From Chloroflexota bacterium (GTDB lineage: Bacteria; Chloroflexota; UBA11872; VXOZ01): a stretch of DNA of 64,000 nt. The notes below the pieces were generated by a model, which was given only the letters and a program-made list of their open reading frames with translations, ran no database searches and had not been told where the DNA came from. Of the stretch, positions 26,069-34,935 are shown in pieces. Location of the stretch: positions 62,001 to 126,000 of the forward strand of contig JAJEAH010000063.1 in NCBI GenBank assembly GCA_022824225.1, written 5' to 3'. A program made the position numbers and the translations under genes. How positions within the stretch are numbered: position 1 is the first letter of the stretch; each line of letters starts with the position of its first letter.

Positions 26069-27238
26069 TCACGTTTGGTGCGCGGCAGCATGCCTGCGCT
26101 CGCCCGCAGCTATTGCGGCCAGCGCCGCGGCAACTTCTTCACGCAATTCAGGGTGCAGCGCCCGGACGTTCACCCGCCGGAGAGCTTCCAAGGCAGTACT
26201 GCCCGCCAGGCGTCCCAGAGCCCACGCCGCGTGTCCGCGCAGCAGCGGCGCTTCCCGATCGTCAAGGAGGATTCGCCGCAGTGCCGGTATCGCCGCCGGG
26301 TCGCCGGCATTGCCGGCGCCGACGATTGCGTTGCGCCGCAGCCCCTCGCGCTTGGCGCGCAGCAGCGGGGTGCCCTGAAAGCGGCGCGTGAATTCCTCTG
26401 CCGTGATTTCCAACAACGGGATTAGCGCCACGGTAGGCCCGACGCCCGGCCGGGGCAGAAAGTCATCATCCGCATTGGGGTTCACGTGGCGATTGACAGG
26501 GCACACTTCCTGACAGATGTCACAGCCAAAGACCCGCATGCCCACACGAGAACGCAGGTCGCGGGGAATGCCGCCGCGATTTTCGATGGTCAGATACGAT
26601 ATGCAGCGGCGGGCGTCTACCTGGTACGGCGCAACGATGGCGCCGGTGGGACAGGCGTCTATGCAGCGCGTACAGCTTCCGCAGTTCTTGCGCTTGGGTC
26701 TCGTATAGTCCAGCTCCAGGTCGGTAACGACTTCAGCCAGGAAGACCCACGTGCCTTCCGTCTCGGTGAGGATCATGGTGCTCTTGCCGTACCAGCCGAT
26801 ACCGGCGCGAAATGCCGCGGCCCGGTCGAGCATGGGGCCGGTGTCGGCGAAGAAGCGGGCAGAGGCGTCCCTGGCCGTGAGGAACTCAACCAGTCTGCGG
26901 AGCTTCTTGCGCAGTACGTTGTGGTAGTCACGCCCCCACGCGTACCGCGACACGATGCCGCGGGGCCCGCCGGCAGCCTCCCAGTCTTTACCAGGATCTC
27001 CCACGTAGTAGGGCAGCGCCAGCGCGATGATGGAGCGCGCCTCCGACAGCAGCCAAGCGGGCCGGGTACCGCGCTCGACACGGGCTGCGTTGTACCAGTC
27101 CATGCCGGCGAGATGTCCGGCCTTGAGCCGGGCCCGGGCCGCGGCCCGGGTCTCGGTGAAAGCGTGGGCCGGGGCAATGCCCACCGGCCCGAAGCCGAGC
27201 TCTTCGGCAAATGCAATGATCTCTTGCGTACGTGTCAT
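26069..27238 (-). CDS. queG: Epoxyqueuosine reductase QueG
   Basis: A 389-residue cobalamin-dependent iron-sulfur enzyme that reduces epoxyqueuosine to queuosine in tRNA wobble position 34. Signatures: RYAWGRDYHNVL, GWYGKSTM, and two [4Fe-4S] motifs, CGSCTRCIDACPTG and CDICQEVCP. The C-terminal 100 residues hold HEAT-like repeats (NAGDPAAIPALRRIL), giving the longer form of the family. Start ATG 27238 gives the canonical N-terminus; upstream codons in frame add an unrelated 42 residues. The ribosome-binding site is weak. It is divergent from the mraZ promoter. Confidence 0.95.
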   Translation of the reverse strand: MTRTQEIIAFAEELGFGPVGIAPAHAFTETRAAARARLKAGHLAGMDWYNAARVERGTRPAWLLSEARSIIALALPYYVGDPGKDWEAAGGPRGIVSRYAWGRDYHNVLRKKLRRLVEFLTARDASARFFADTGPMLDRAAAFRAGIGWYGKSTMILTETEGTWVFLAEVVTDLELDYTRPKRKNCGSCTRCIDACPTGAIVAPYQVDARRCISYLTIENRGGIPRDLRSRVGMRVFGCDICQEVCPVNRHVNPNADDDFLPRPGVGPTVALIPLLEITAEEFTRRFQGTPLLRAKREGLRRNAIVGAGNAGDPAAIPALRRILLDDREAPLLRGHAAWALGRLAGSTALEALRRVNVRALHPELREEVAAALAAIAAGERRHAAAHQT

Positions 27239-27461
27239 AGTTCTGGGCTCACGCCCTGTGCCTGTCACCGCTAGTCCCCGCACCAGGCGAGCGGGACGTT
27301 TGACTTGCATTGAATTCAGTTTAGCGCAGAACAACAGGGAGAAGCGTGCCCCATGCCAAAACACGGCCCAGCAGGCGATTCTTACGGTCCAGAGGTGCGA
27401 CGCGGTTGGGATTCTGTCGCGCGAACTTCGCCATAATCACAAAGAAAAGCGCCGTCAAGTC

Positions 27462-27491
27462 TTGACCGCTCCCAAATCCCGCCGCTATAAT
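27462..27491 (+). promoter_or_regulatory. Strong sigma70-type promoter of the division cluster
   Basis: TTGACC (27462-27467), 18-base spacer, TATAAT (27486-27491, perfect). Transcript start near 27498, directly at the first MraZ box. Confidence 0.8.
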
Positions 27492-27498
27492 TGCGCTT

Positions 27499-27540
27499 GT
27501 GGATAAAGGTGGGGAGAAGTGGGGCAAAATGTGGATAAAG
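27499..27540 (+). promoter_or_regulatory. MraZ operator: four GTGGRK boxes at about 10-bp spacing
   Basis: GTGGAT at 27499, GTGGGG at 27509, GTGGGG at 27519 and GTGGAT at 27531: spacing 10, 10 and 12 bases. MraZ proteins are known to bind short G-rich direct repeats with 10-bp phase in the mra promoter and to repress it. The third and fourth boxes contain possible GTG start codons of mraZ itself. Confidence 0.75.
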
Positions 27541-27992
27541 CCCCTGAGGTGGTCAGCCCGGTGTTCCTCGGCGAATTCCAGCACACAGTAGACCAGAAGG
27601 GCCGCCTTGCGATTCCGGCGAGGTTTCGCGAGGAGCTCGCAGACGGCGCTGTCGTCACGCGCGGCCTGGACAAGTGCCTCGTCATCTATCCACGAGGCGA
27701 GTGGGAAACGCTGGCCGAGAAGGTGAGCCGCCTACCCCAAACTCAGCCCAACGTGCGGACTCTGAGCCGCTTGCTGTTCTCAGGGGCCGTCGATCTCTCC
27801 CTGGACGGCCAGGGCCGCACCGTGCTGCCGCAGTTCTTGCGCGAATACGCCGGGATCGCGGCGAATGTGGCCGTGATTGGGCTCTACCAACGCATTGAAG
27901 TTTGGTCTCTCGAAGACTGGAATGCCGTGAAGACGACGACGGAGGCCGAGGGCGGCAGCCTGGCGGAGCAGCTTGCCGACCTGGGCATCTAA
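27519..27992 (+). CDS. mraZ: Transcriptional regulator MraZ
   Basis: A 157-residue AbrB-like DNA-binding protein made of two SpoVT-AbrB halves: GEFQHTVDQKGRLAIPARF and the second, DLSLDGQGRTVLPQFL. It represses the division and cell-wall cluster. Compared with the family, it has about 14 extra residues before the usual MFLGE-like start. GTG 27519 is taken because AGGTGG lies seven bases upstream, but GTG 27531 in frame is nearly as good. Both codons lie in its own operator boxes. A gap of 113 bases separates it from rsmH. Confidence 0.93.
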   Translation: MGQNVDKAPEVVSPVFLGEFQHTVDQKGRLAIPARFREELADGAVVTRGLDKCLVIYPRGEWETLAEKVSRLPQTQPNVRTLSRLLFSGAVDLSLDGQGRTVLPQFLREYAGIAANVAVIGLYQRIEVWSLEDWNAVKTTTEAEGGSLAEQLADLGI

Positions 27993-28105
27993 CACCGCCC
28001 TAAGGTGGGGGCACGCAACGTGCCCACGCCTCGATCCTGTCGAATGCTACCTTTTCTCCGACGTACCCCGCGAAGCTCCCCCAATGAAACAATTTAAGCG
28101 CAGAC

Positions 28106-29035
28106 ATGCAGACTCGTCACATCCCAGTGCTCTTGCCCCACGTGCTCGAAGCACTGCGGGCTGACACTGGCGGCAGGTTCATCGATTGCACCGTAAACGG
28201 CGGCGGGCACGCCGAAGGCATTCTCGCCCAGAGTTCGCCCGGAGGCCGGTTGCTGGGGCTTGACCTCGACCCCTTTGCGCTGGAGCGCTGCGCCGAGCGC
28301 CTGCGCCGGTTTGGCGACCGCGTCCTGTTGGCCCACCAGAACTTCGCCCGGCTGCTTGCCGCCGCGGAGAGCGCCGGCTTTCGCGCGGTCAACGGCATCA
28401 TTTTCGATCTTGGCATGTCATCTCTGCAAATCGGACAGCCGCAGCGAGGCTTTTCCTGGCAGCAGGAGGGGCCTCTTGACATGCGCATGGACCCAACCCA
28501 AGCGCTCACCGCCAAGGCCATCGTGAATACGTGGCGACAAGAGGAAATCGCGGACGTGCTCTGGGAATATGGTGAAGAGCGTCATGCCCGGCGCATCGCG
28601 CGGCGCATCGTTGCCGCCCGGCGCACGCGTCCGCTCACCACGGTGAGCGACGTAGCCGCCATCGCGCAGGGGGCCTATGGCGGGGGCAAGCGCCGCATCC
28701 ATCCGGCCACCCGCACGTTTCAAGCGCTGCGCATTGCCGTGAACGGGGAGTTAGACAATTTGCGGAGCGCCTTGGCGCACGCGCGCGACCTCCTGGCCAC
28801 CGGCGGGCGGCTGGTAATTATCGCATTCCATAGTCTGGAAGACCGCATCGTCAAGCGCTTCTTCCAGCGCGCCGCCGGGCGCTGCATCTGTCCGGGCGGC
28901 ATTCCCCAGTGCGTCTGCAATCCCCAGGTCACGTTGCGCGTCCTGACGCGCAAGCCGATCCGTCCCGATTCTCAAGAGTGCGCGCGCAACCCCCGCAGCC
29001 GCAGCGCGTGCTTGCGCGTGGCCGAACGCGTCTAG
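28106..29035 (+). CDS. rsmH: 16S rRNA (cytosine1402-N4)-methyltransferase
   Basis: A 309-residue SAM-dependent methyltransferase that modifies C1402 in the decoding centre. Signatures: HIPVLLPHVLEAL at the start, DCTVNGGGHAEGIL (SAM binding), GFSWQQEGPLDMRMD, TFQALRIAVNGEL and IIAFHSLEDRIVK. The C-terminal CICPGGIPQCVC cysteine cluster is as in the family. ATG 28106 gives the canonical N-terminus, with only a weak ribosome-binding site. Second gene of the division cluster. Confidence 0.96.
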   Translation: MQTRHIPVLLPHVLEALRADTGGRFIDCTVNGGGHAEGILAQSSPGGRLLGLDLDPFALERCAERLRRFGDRVLLAHQNFARLLAAAESAGFRAVNGIIFDLGMSSLQIGQPQRGFSWQQEGPLDMRMDPTQALTAKAIVNTWRQEEIADVLWEYGEERHARRIARRIVAARRTRPLTTVSDVAAIAQGAYGGGKRRIHPATRTFQALRIAVNGELDNLRSALAHARDLLATGGRLVIIAFHSLEDRIVKRFFQRAAGRCICPGGIPQCVCNPQVTLRVLTRKPIRPDSQECARNPRSRSACLRVAERV

Positions 29036-29052
29036 CAAAGCAGGAGCGCCCC

Positions 29053-29526
29053 ATGGCCCGACAAGAAACAGCCCTGCCACGAGCCGTACCCCGCGCGGAT
29101 AGCCCGGCGCGCAAGCCATGGTACTACGAACTGAGCCCGCTGGTAGCGGTGGACATGGGCATTCTGGTGCTGTTCCTGGTGGCGATGTTGTACCTCATGC
29201 CCACCGGCCAGGTGGCGGACGCGGGCTTTCGCATCCAGGTCTTGGAGCGTTCCATCGAGCGAGTAGAGCGCGAGAACCAAATGCTGCGCACGCAAATCGC
29301 CCAGGCCAGCGATCTCCGCGCAATCGAAACGGTTGCGCGCAGGGATCTCGGCATGGCGCCGGCAGAGCAGGTGCACTTTGCGCAAATGCCGCCCAGCGCC
29401 CGTCAACTGCAAGCGCCGGGCGACGGCAGCGCCGCAGAGGCCGAACTGCCCTTCAGCAGCCGCTGGGACATCGTTCGCGAGCAATTCGACCGGCTGTTCG
29501 GGGAAGGAGGGGCCGGTGCCTCCTGA
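29053..29526 (+). CDS. ftsL: FtsL/DivIC-like septum protein
   Basis: A 157-residue single-span membrane protein. A basic cytoplasmic N-terminus (1-32), one transmembrane helix (about 35-52) and a heptad coiled coil (about 58-88) rich in Glu/Arg are followed by a polar tail. This is the layout of FtsL and DivIC, which bridge FtsQ and the FtsI-FtsW synthase. The sequence is poorly conserved, so the call rests on layout and on its place between rsmH and ftsI. CAGGAG at 29041-29046 precedes ATG 29053. The last 11 bases overlap ftsI. Confidence 0.8.
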   Translation: MARQETALPRAVPRADSPARKPWYYELSPLVAVDMGILVLFLVAMLYLMPTGQVADAGFRIQVLERSIERVERENQMLRTQIAQASDLRAIETVARRDLGMAPAEQVHFAQMPPSARQLQAPGDGSAAEAELPFSSRWDIVREQFDRLFGEGGAGAS

Positions 29527-31270
29527 GTCCCCAAGCGCAGTGCGCGTCCGCGTCTTGCAGGTCTTTGCGCTGCTCGCTGCCCTGGCCATCGCGGGTGAGC
29601 TGGTCTGGCTTCACGTGGTGGAGAGCGACACGTTTTCCGCGCTCGCTCAGAAGCAACATCGGAACGACACGCAGATTCTGCCCCAGCGCGGCAGCATCCT
29701 CGACGCGAATCGTACGCTCTTGGCAACAGCCGAGTACCTTGACGACGTGGAAGCCGCGCCCAATGTGCTGCGGGGCGGCAATCTGGCCCAGACTATGGCA
29801 AGCAGGCTGTCTCAACTCCTGGACAAGCCCGAGGACCAACTCTTGGCTCTACTCGACCAACCGGGGAAACCCTACGTGCTGCTGGCGAGGGGCGTTGCCC
29901 CGGACGTAAGCGCGCGTATACAGGAGATCAAGCAAGATGGGCAAGCGCCCGGCATCTCGCTGCGGGTCACGCCCTATCGCACCTACCCCTTCGGCACGCT
30001 GGCCGCCCACGTCATTGGCTTCCATAGCCAGAGCGGCAGCGGTCAATACGGTATCGAAGGCTATTACGAAGACCTGCTGCAAGGCGCTCCCGGGCGGCGG
30101 CTGAGTTCCAGCGCGCCCTTTGGCGGAGAAGCGGGCGAGGCGACGTGGGTGCTCCAGAACGCCGAACCGGGCGCCGACCTGGTGCTCACTCTGGACGGCG
30201 GGGTGCAACACATCGTAGAACGTGAACTCGAGGCGGCTCTGGAGGAGTACGGCGCGTCCAGCGGCACGATCATCGTCATGGACCCCAAGACCGGCGCCAT
30301 CCTGGCCATGGCCAGTCTCCCAACGTATGACGCCAACCATTACCAGGAGTTTCACAAGCCCAGCGAAGACGCCTATGCCAATCCCGCCATTAGCATGCAA
30401 TACGAACCGGGCTCGACATTCAAACTCATCACCATGGCCGGCGCGTTGGATTCGGGCGTTGTAACGCCGTCTTCCACGTACTATGACGGCGGCAGTATCG
30501 AGTACGGCGGTGTGGAGATCAAGAACTGGGATGAATCGGGCCACGGCGAAAGCGATATGACCGACTTGCTCGCCTTTTCGAGTAACGTGGGCGCGGTGCA
30601 CGTGGGCAACCGTTTGGGCAAGGACCTGTTCTATGAATACGTCCACGCCTTTGGTTTCGGCGCGCCTACCCACGTAGACCTGTGGGGCGAAGTGCGCGGC
30701 GACGTCTTGACCCCGCAGTCGCCGAATTGGTATCCCTCAAGTCTCGCTACTAACGCCTATGGACAGGGCATTGCCGTTACACCGCTCCAGCTTACGACCG
30801 CAGTTGCCGCCATCATCAATGACGGTGTGCTCATGCGGCCCTATGTAGTGCAAGAAATCCGCACGGAAGACGGTGTGGAGCGCGTCGAACCCACGCCGGT
30901 GCGCCGCGTCATTCGCACCGAGACCGCCCGCACGTTGCTCGCCATGCTCGTGGAAGCGAGCGGCCGTTCGGAGAGCAAGCTCCATCGGGTAGAAGGCTAC
31001 GCGGTGGCGGGCAAGACGGGCACGTCGTCTATCCCGCTGCCAACCGGCGGCTACGACGAGCGCTTTACCATCGCGTCGTATATTGGCTTTGGGCCCGTGG
31101 AAGATCCGCGTTTCATCGTTCTCGTCAAGATCGACCGGCCGACCGTCGAGCCATGGGGTTCGCTGGTAGCCGCGCCGGTCTTTCGCGACGTGGCTTCCGA
31201 ACTATTCCGTTACTATCACATTCCGTATATGGCATCCCGGCACGAGACCGCAAGCGAAACGGCAGGTTAG
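29516..31270 (+). CDS. ftsI: Septal penicillin-binding transpeptidase (FtsI/PBP2b type)
   Basis: A 584-residue class B penicillin-binding protein. A transmembrane helix near 12-32 is followed by the dimer/pedestal domain and the transpeptidase domain. Active-site motifs are Ser300-Thr-Phe-Lys303 in GSTFK, Ser355-Ser-Asn357 and Lys500-Thr-Gly. It cross-links peptidoglycan at the septum together with FtsW. No PASTA repeats are present. GTG 29516 is chosen because GGAGG lies six bases upstream and the frame overlaps ftsL by 11 bases. ftsW starts four bases after its stop. Confidence 0.94.
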   Translation: MPPESPSAVRVRVLQVFALLAALAIAGELVWLHVVESDTFSALAQKQHRNDTQILPQRGSILDANRTLLATAEYLDDVEAAPNVLRGGNLAQTMASRLSQLLDKPEDQLLALLDQPGKPYVLLARGVAPDVSARIQEIKQDGQAPGISLRVTPYRTYPFGTLAAHVIGFHSQSGSGQYGIEGYYEDLLQGAPGRRLSSSAPFGGEAGEATWVLQNAEPGADLVLTLDGGVQHIVERELEAALEEYGASSGTIIVMDPKTGAILAMASLPTYDANHYQEFHKPSEDAYANPAISMQYEPGSTFKLITMAGALDSGVVTPSSTYYDGGSIEYGGVEIKNWDESGHGESDMTDLLAFSSNVGAVHVGNRLGKDLFYEYVHAFGFGAPTHVDLWGEVRGDVLTPQSPNWYPSSLATNAYGQGIAVTPLQLTTAVAAIINDGVLMRPYVVQEIRTEDGVERVEPTPVRRVIRTETARTLLAMLVEASGRSESKLHRVEGYAVAGKTGTSSIPLPTGGYDERFTIASYIGFGPVEDPRFIVLVKIDRPTVEPWGSLVAAPVFRDVASELFRYYHIPYMASRHETASETAG

Positions 31271-31274
31271 CGCA

Positions 31275-32504
31275 ATGCTCCGAATTCTCCCGCGCATCGT
31301 GCCCGCAAACTGGGCGGATGACGCCCGGCGCAAACGCTGGCCGGATGTTCCGCTGACCGTGCTAACCTTTGCGCTCCCTCTCGCCGGACTGATCGCCATT
31401 TACAGCGCCAGCATCGCCGTCTCCTATAACGAGACCGGTGATCCACACTTCTACTTCCGCCGCCAAGTGCTGTTCCTCCTGGTGAGCTTTGCCGCGGCGG
31501 TCACCATGTTCCGGATTGACTACCATTGGTATAGTCGCATCCAGTTCTTCGGCATCAGCCTCACCTTCTGGCTCTTGGCAGCCGTGGTTGGGGTCCTGGT
31601 CTTGATGGCGGTAACCGACGTAGGCCACGTGGCCCGGGGGTCGGAACGCTGGATCCGGTGGGGGCCTTTCAGCCTGCAACCCAGCGAAATCGCAAAGCCC
31701 ATCCTCGTCCTCTACCTTGCCCAAGTGTTCGCGAAACCCGCGGAAGGGCTAAACAGGCTCGCGCAATTTGCGGCGCCGACGCTGATGATTGGCCTCGTTG
31801 CCGCCATTGTCGCGCTGCAGCCGGACCTGGGCACAGCCATCATGATCTTGCTCATCGGCGCTGCAGTACTCGTGGCGGCGCGCATGCCATTCCTGCTGCT
31901 GGTGGGCGTCACCGTCCTGGGGCTGCTGGCCGCCTGGTATGCCGTATTGCAAGAGCCCTACCGCCTGGCACGCCTGCGCGCCTTCTTGGACCCGTTCAAT
32001 CCGCAGTACCAAGATAACGTCTCCCACCATATCAACCAGGCGTTTCTCGCCTTTGGGTCGGGCAAGATTACAGGCGTTGGACTGGGACGCGGGTTGCAGA
32101 AGTTCTTCTACTTGCCGGAGCCGCACACCGACACAATCTACGCCGTGATAGGGGAAGAGCTGGGTCTCTTGGGCACGCTTGCCATCCTGCTGCTTTTCGT
32201 CTTGTTGGCGTGGCGGGGCTTCAACGTGGCCGCGCGGGCGCCGGACCTGTTCGGCCAACTGCTCGCCGTGGGCGTGACCTGCGGTCTCTTTGGGCAAGCT
32301 ATCCTGAACATGGCGGTGGTCACCGGACTACTGCCCTTCACCGGCATTCCCCTCCCCTTCATTAGCGCGGGGGGCTCGTCGCTGCTGGCCAGCGCCATGG
32401 CCATGGGGCTGCTCCTCAACGTCTCCACCCAAACGATCAGCGCGCCACGGAAGAAGAAAGGCCGTAGCTGGAAAATGGATGCCAATGGCAACCCGAAGCC
32501 CTGA
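31275..32504 (+). CDS. ftsW: FtsW-family lipid II glycosyltransferase (SEDS)
   Basis: A 409-residue polytopic membrane protein of the SEDS family, the glycan polymerase that partners FtsI at the septum. About ten hydrophobic segments. Family signatures: RGSERWIRWGPFSLQPSEIAK, ALQPDLGTA, the HxINQAFLAFGSGKITGVGLG loop and EELGLLG, then INISAGGSS-type LPFISAGGSS. The ATG lies directly after ftsI. The C-terminus is basic. A RodA function cannot be excluded by sequence alone, but the neighbourhood argues for FtsW. Confidence 0.94.
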   Translation: MLRILPRIVPANWADDARRKRWPDVPLTVLTFALPLAGLIAIYSASIAVSYNETGDPHFYFRRQVLFLLVSFAAAVTMFRIDYHWYSRIQFFGISLTFWLLAAVVGVLVLMAVTDVGHVARGSERWIRWGPFSLQPSEIAKPILVLYLAQVFAKPAEGLNRLAQFAAPTLMIGLVAAIVALQPDLGTAIMILLIGAAVLVAARMPFLLLVGVTVLGLLAAWYAVLQEPYRLARLRAFLDPFNPQYQDNVSHHINQAFLAFGSGKITGVGLGRGLQKFFYLPEPHTDTIYAVIGEELGLLGTLAILLLFVLLAWRGFNVAARAPDLFGQLLAVGVTCGLFGQAILNMAVVTGLLPFTGIPLPFISAGGSSLLASAMAMGLLLNVSTQTISAPRKKKGRSWKMDANGNPKP

Positions 32505-32514
32505 GGTCAAGGGC

Positions 32515-33936
32515 ATGGACGCCCACGACCTACGCGATTTTCTGGCCAAGCAACCGCGCCGCGTCCACCTCATTGGCGTAGGCGGCGCCGCCATGTCCGG
32601 CCTCGCGCGCATACTGAGGCAGCAAGGACATCACGTAAGCGGCTCGGACGTGGCGCCCTCACCCGCGCTCCAGGCTCTGCGCCGCCAGGACGTAGCCGTA
32701 ACCGTGGGGCATGCTGCCCAAAATGCCGCCGACGCCGATCTGACGGTATACAGTTCCGCCATCAACCCGGACAATCCCGAACTTGACGCCGCGGCCCGGC
32801 GCGGCACGCCATCGGTCAAGCGTGCCGTGCTGCAAGGCGCGTTCAGTCTCGAACGGGCCACGGTGGCTGTTGCCGGCACTCACGGCAAGACGACTACCAC
32901 AACCATGATTGCCCACGCCCTGCGGGAGACCGGGCACAGGCCCTCCTACATGATTGGCGGTGATCCGCGAAACTTCCCGCACAGCGCCCACTGGGGAAGC
33001 GGCGCTTTCTTGGTAGTCGAGGCGGATGAATTCGACCGGGCGTTTCTCGAGCTCTTTCCTACCGTTGCCGTCGTCACCGCTCTTGAGGCCGACCATCTGG
33101 ACACCTACGGATCGGCGGCGCATCTGGAGCGGGCGTTTCAGGCATTTGTCAACAAGGTGCCCCCGAACGGGGCGGTGGCTACACGTGCGGACAGTCCCGC
33201 TTGCCGCCGGGTAGCTGATTCCGCGCAAGGCGAATTGCGCACGTGGTCGCTGCACGGCAACGCCGACTGGATCGGCACGGCGGTCACGCCGCGCCGGGGT
33301 ACCGGCTGCACGGCGACCCTGGTCAACTGCGCCGGTGAACGCCATGGCCTCGTATTGCAAGCGCCCGGCGTCCACAACGTCCTCAACGCGCTCGCCTGCG
33401 TTACCGCCCTCGACGCCCTCAACATACCGGCGGCTGCGGTGACGGAAGCGCTCAGCAGCTTTCGCGGCGTCTGCCGGCGCTTTGAGTTGCGCGACCGGGT
33501 GCACGGGATCTCGGTGGTAGACGACTACGCCCACCATCCAACTGAGGTGCGCGCTACGCTGCGGGCCGCGCGGGAGTGGCATGACGGCCGCGTAGTGTGC
33601 GTGTTCCAACCCCATTTGCGCAGCCGCACCGCCGACCTGTTTGCGGACTTCAAAGAGGCGTTTCAGGACGCCGACAAGCTCATTCTCGTGGAAACCTACG
33701 AGCCCCCCGGACGGAACGACCCGTCTGCCGTATCGAGCGCCGACCTGGCCGACGCGGTACCGGCGCCACGAGACACCCGCTATGCCGCCACATTGCGCGA
33801 CGCGCTCAGTCACGTAACGCAGACGGTCGCGCCAGGGGACCTGGTCATCGCCATGGGCGCGGGCGACATTACCGAGTTGTGCGATCCCCTGCTCGCGTAC
33901 TTGCACGAACGCGCCGCATCAGAGAGTTCAACATGA
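32515..33936 (+). CDS. murC: UDP-N-acetylmuramate--L-alanine ligase
   Basis: A 473-residue Mur ligase that adds L-alanine to UDP-MurNAc. The N-terminal Rossmann motif LIGVGGAAMSGLARIL and the ATP-binding GTHGKTTTT are clear; EADEFDRAFL, EADHLDTYG and DDYAHHPTEV follow. Length is normal. ATG 32515 has GAGG eight bases upstream and lies ten bases after the ftsW stop; an earlier ATG inside ftsW is less likely. The stop overlaps the murB start (ATGA). Confidence 0.95.
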   Translation: MDAHDLRDFLAKQPRRVHLIGVGGAAMSGLARILRQQGHHVSGSDVAPSPALQALRRQDVAVTVGHAAQNAADADLTVYSSAINPDNPELDAAARRGTPSVKRAVLQGAFSLERATVAVAGTHGKTTTTTMIAHALRETGHRPSYMIGGDPRNFPHSAHWGSGAFLVVEADEFDRAFLELFPTVAVVTALEADHLDTYGSAAHLERAFQAFVNKVPPNGAVATRADSPACRRVADSAQGELRTWSLHGNADWIGTAVTPRRGTGCTATLVNCAGERHGLVLQAPGVHNVLNALACVTALDALNIPAAAVTEALSSFRGVCRRFELRDRVHGISVVDDYAHHPTEVRATLRAAREWHDGRVVCVFQPHLRSRTADLFADFKEAFQDADKLILVETYEPPGRNDPSAVSSADLADAVPAPRDTRYAATLRDALSHVTQTVAPGDLVIAMGAGDITELCDPLLAYLHERAASESST

Positions 33937-34934
33937 GCACCATCGCAACGCACGACCGCTGTTCATCCGGCGCACAGACCGGCATTGGCACACTGAAACA
34001 CGTCGCCGCCCTCGCGGCGCAGCCGCCGCACGAACTGAAGCCGGCGTGGCGCGAACCCTTGGCGCGGCATACGTCGGTGCGTGTCGGCGGTCCGGCGGAC
34101 CTTCTGCTGCGGGTGCGTTCGCGGGACGCGCTGCGCCTGGTGGCGGCGGAGGCCTTTGCGCGCGACCTGCCGTTTCGCGTCATCGGCGACGGCACGAACG
34201 TGATCGCCGCGGATGCGGGCATTCGCGGACTGGTGATTCGCAACCACGGCGGCGAGCATGGCCTCTGCGCCGACGGCGTGACCGTTTGGGCAGACGCGGG
34301 CTGTTCGCTCATTGGCACGGCGCGCTGGACTGCGGGTCTGGGCCTCTCCGGACTGGAAGGCGCCGCCACCATCCCGGGCACTGTGGGCGGCGCGGTCGTC
34401 AACAATGCGGGCGCGTACGGGTGGACTGCCGCGGACTCCGTCACGCGAATCAGGGTCTTGGACGGCCATGGCGAACGCTGGATAGGCGTTCAAGAAATGC
34501 GCTACGGCTATCGAACGAGTATCGTCAAGCAACGCCCCGGCTGGGCGGTAGTGCTGGGAGCGGAGATGCGCCTGACACGCGGTGACGGGGCGAGTATCCT
34601 GGCCGCCATGCGGGAACGCTTGGCCGCGCGGCAGCGCACACAACCGACCGCGCCCAGTTCCGGCTCGGTCTTTCGCAATCCGCCCGGCATGAGCGCCTGG
34701 CAACTGATTGACGAAGCCGGACTGCGCGGCCGCGAGTGCGGCGGCGCGCACGTTTCGCGCAAGCATGCCAACTTCATCATAAACGGCGGCGGGGCTACGG
34801 CCCATGACGTGGCCGCGCTCATCGATGAGATCGAAGAGACGGTGCGGTCCCGCTTGCGCGTGACGTTGCAGCGGGAAGTCGAATTCATCGGCGCGTGGGA
34901 AGCCGCGCGCCCGCAAGAACACGGCACGAACTAA
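33933..34934 (+). CDS. murB: UDP-N-acetylenolpyruvoylglucosamine reductase
   Basis: A 333-residue FAD enzyme that reduces UDP-GlcNAc-enolpyruvate to UDP-MurNAc. Signatures: HTSVRVGGPADL (near 56), GDGTNVIAAD, the FAD-binding GLSGLEGAATIPGTVGGAV, NNAGAYG and SSGSVFRNPPG with the catalytic serine, then HANFIINGG. This is the short (type IIa-like) form. Coupled to murC by a four-base overlap; ftsQ starts one base after its stop. Confidence 0.95.
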   Translation: MSTIATHDRCSSGAQTGIGTLKHVAALAAQPPHELKPAWREPLARHTSVRVGGPADLLLRVRSRDALRLVAAEAFARDLPFRVIGDGTNVIAADAGIRGLVIRNHGGEHGLCADGVTVWADAGCSLIGTARWTAGLGLSGLEGAATIPGTVGGAVVNNAGAYGWTAADSVTRIRVLDGHGERWIGVQEMRYGYRTSIVKQRPGWAVVLGAEMRLTRGDGASILAAMRERLAARQRTQPTAPSSGSVFRNPPGMSAWQLIDEAGLRGRECGGAHVSRKHANFIINGGGATAHDVAALIDEIEETVRSRLRVTLQREVEFIGAWEAARPQEHGTN

Positions 34935-34935
34935 C

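Noticed and set aside
32659-33906. 415-residue leftward protein opposite murC
   Set aside because: It is a high-GC antisense frame over a clear murC.
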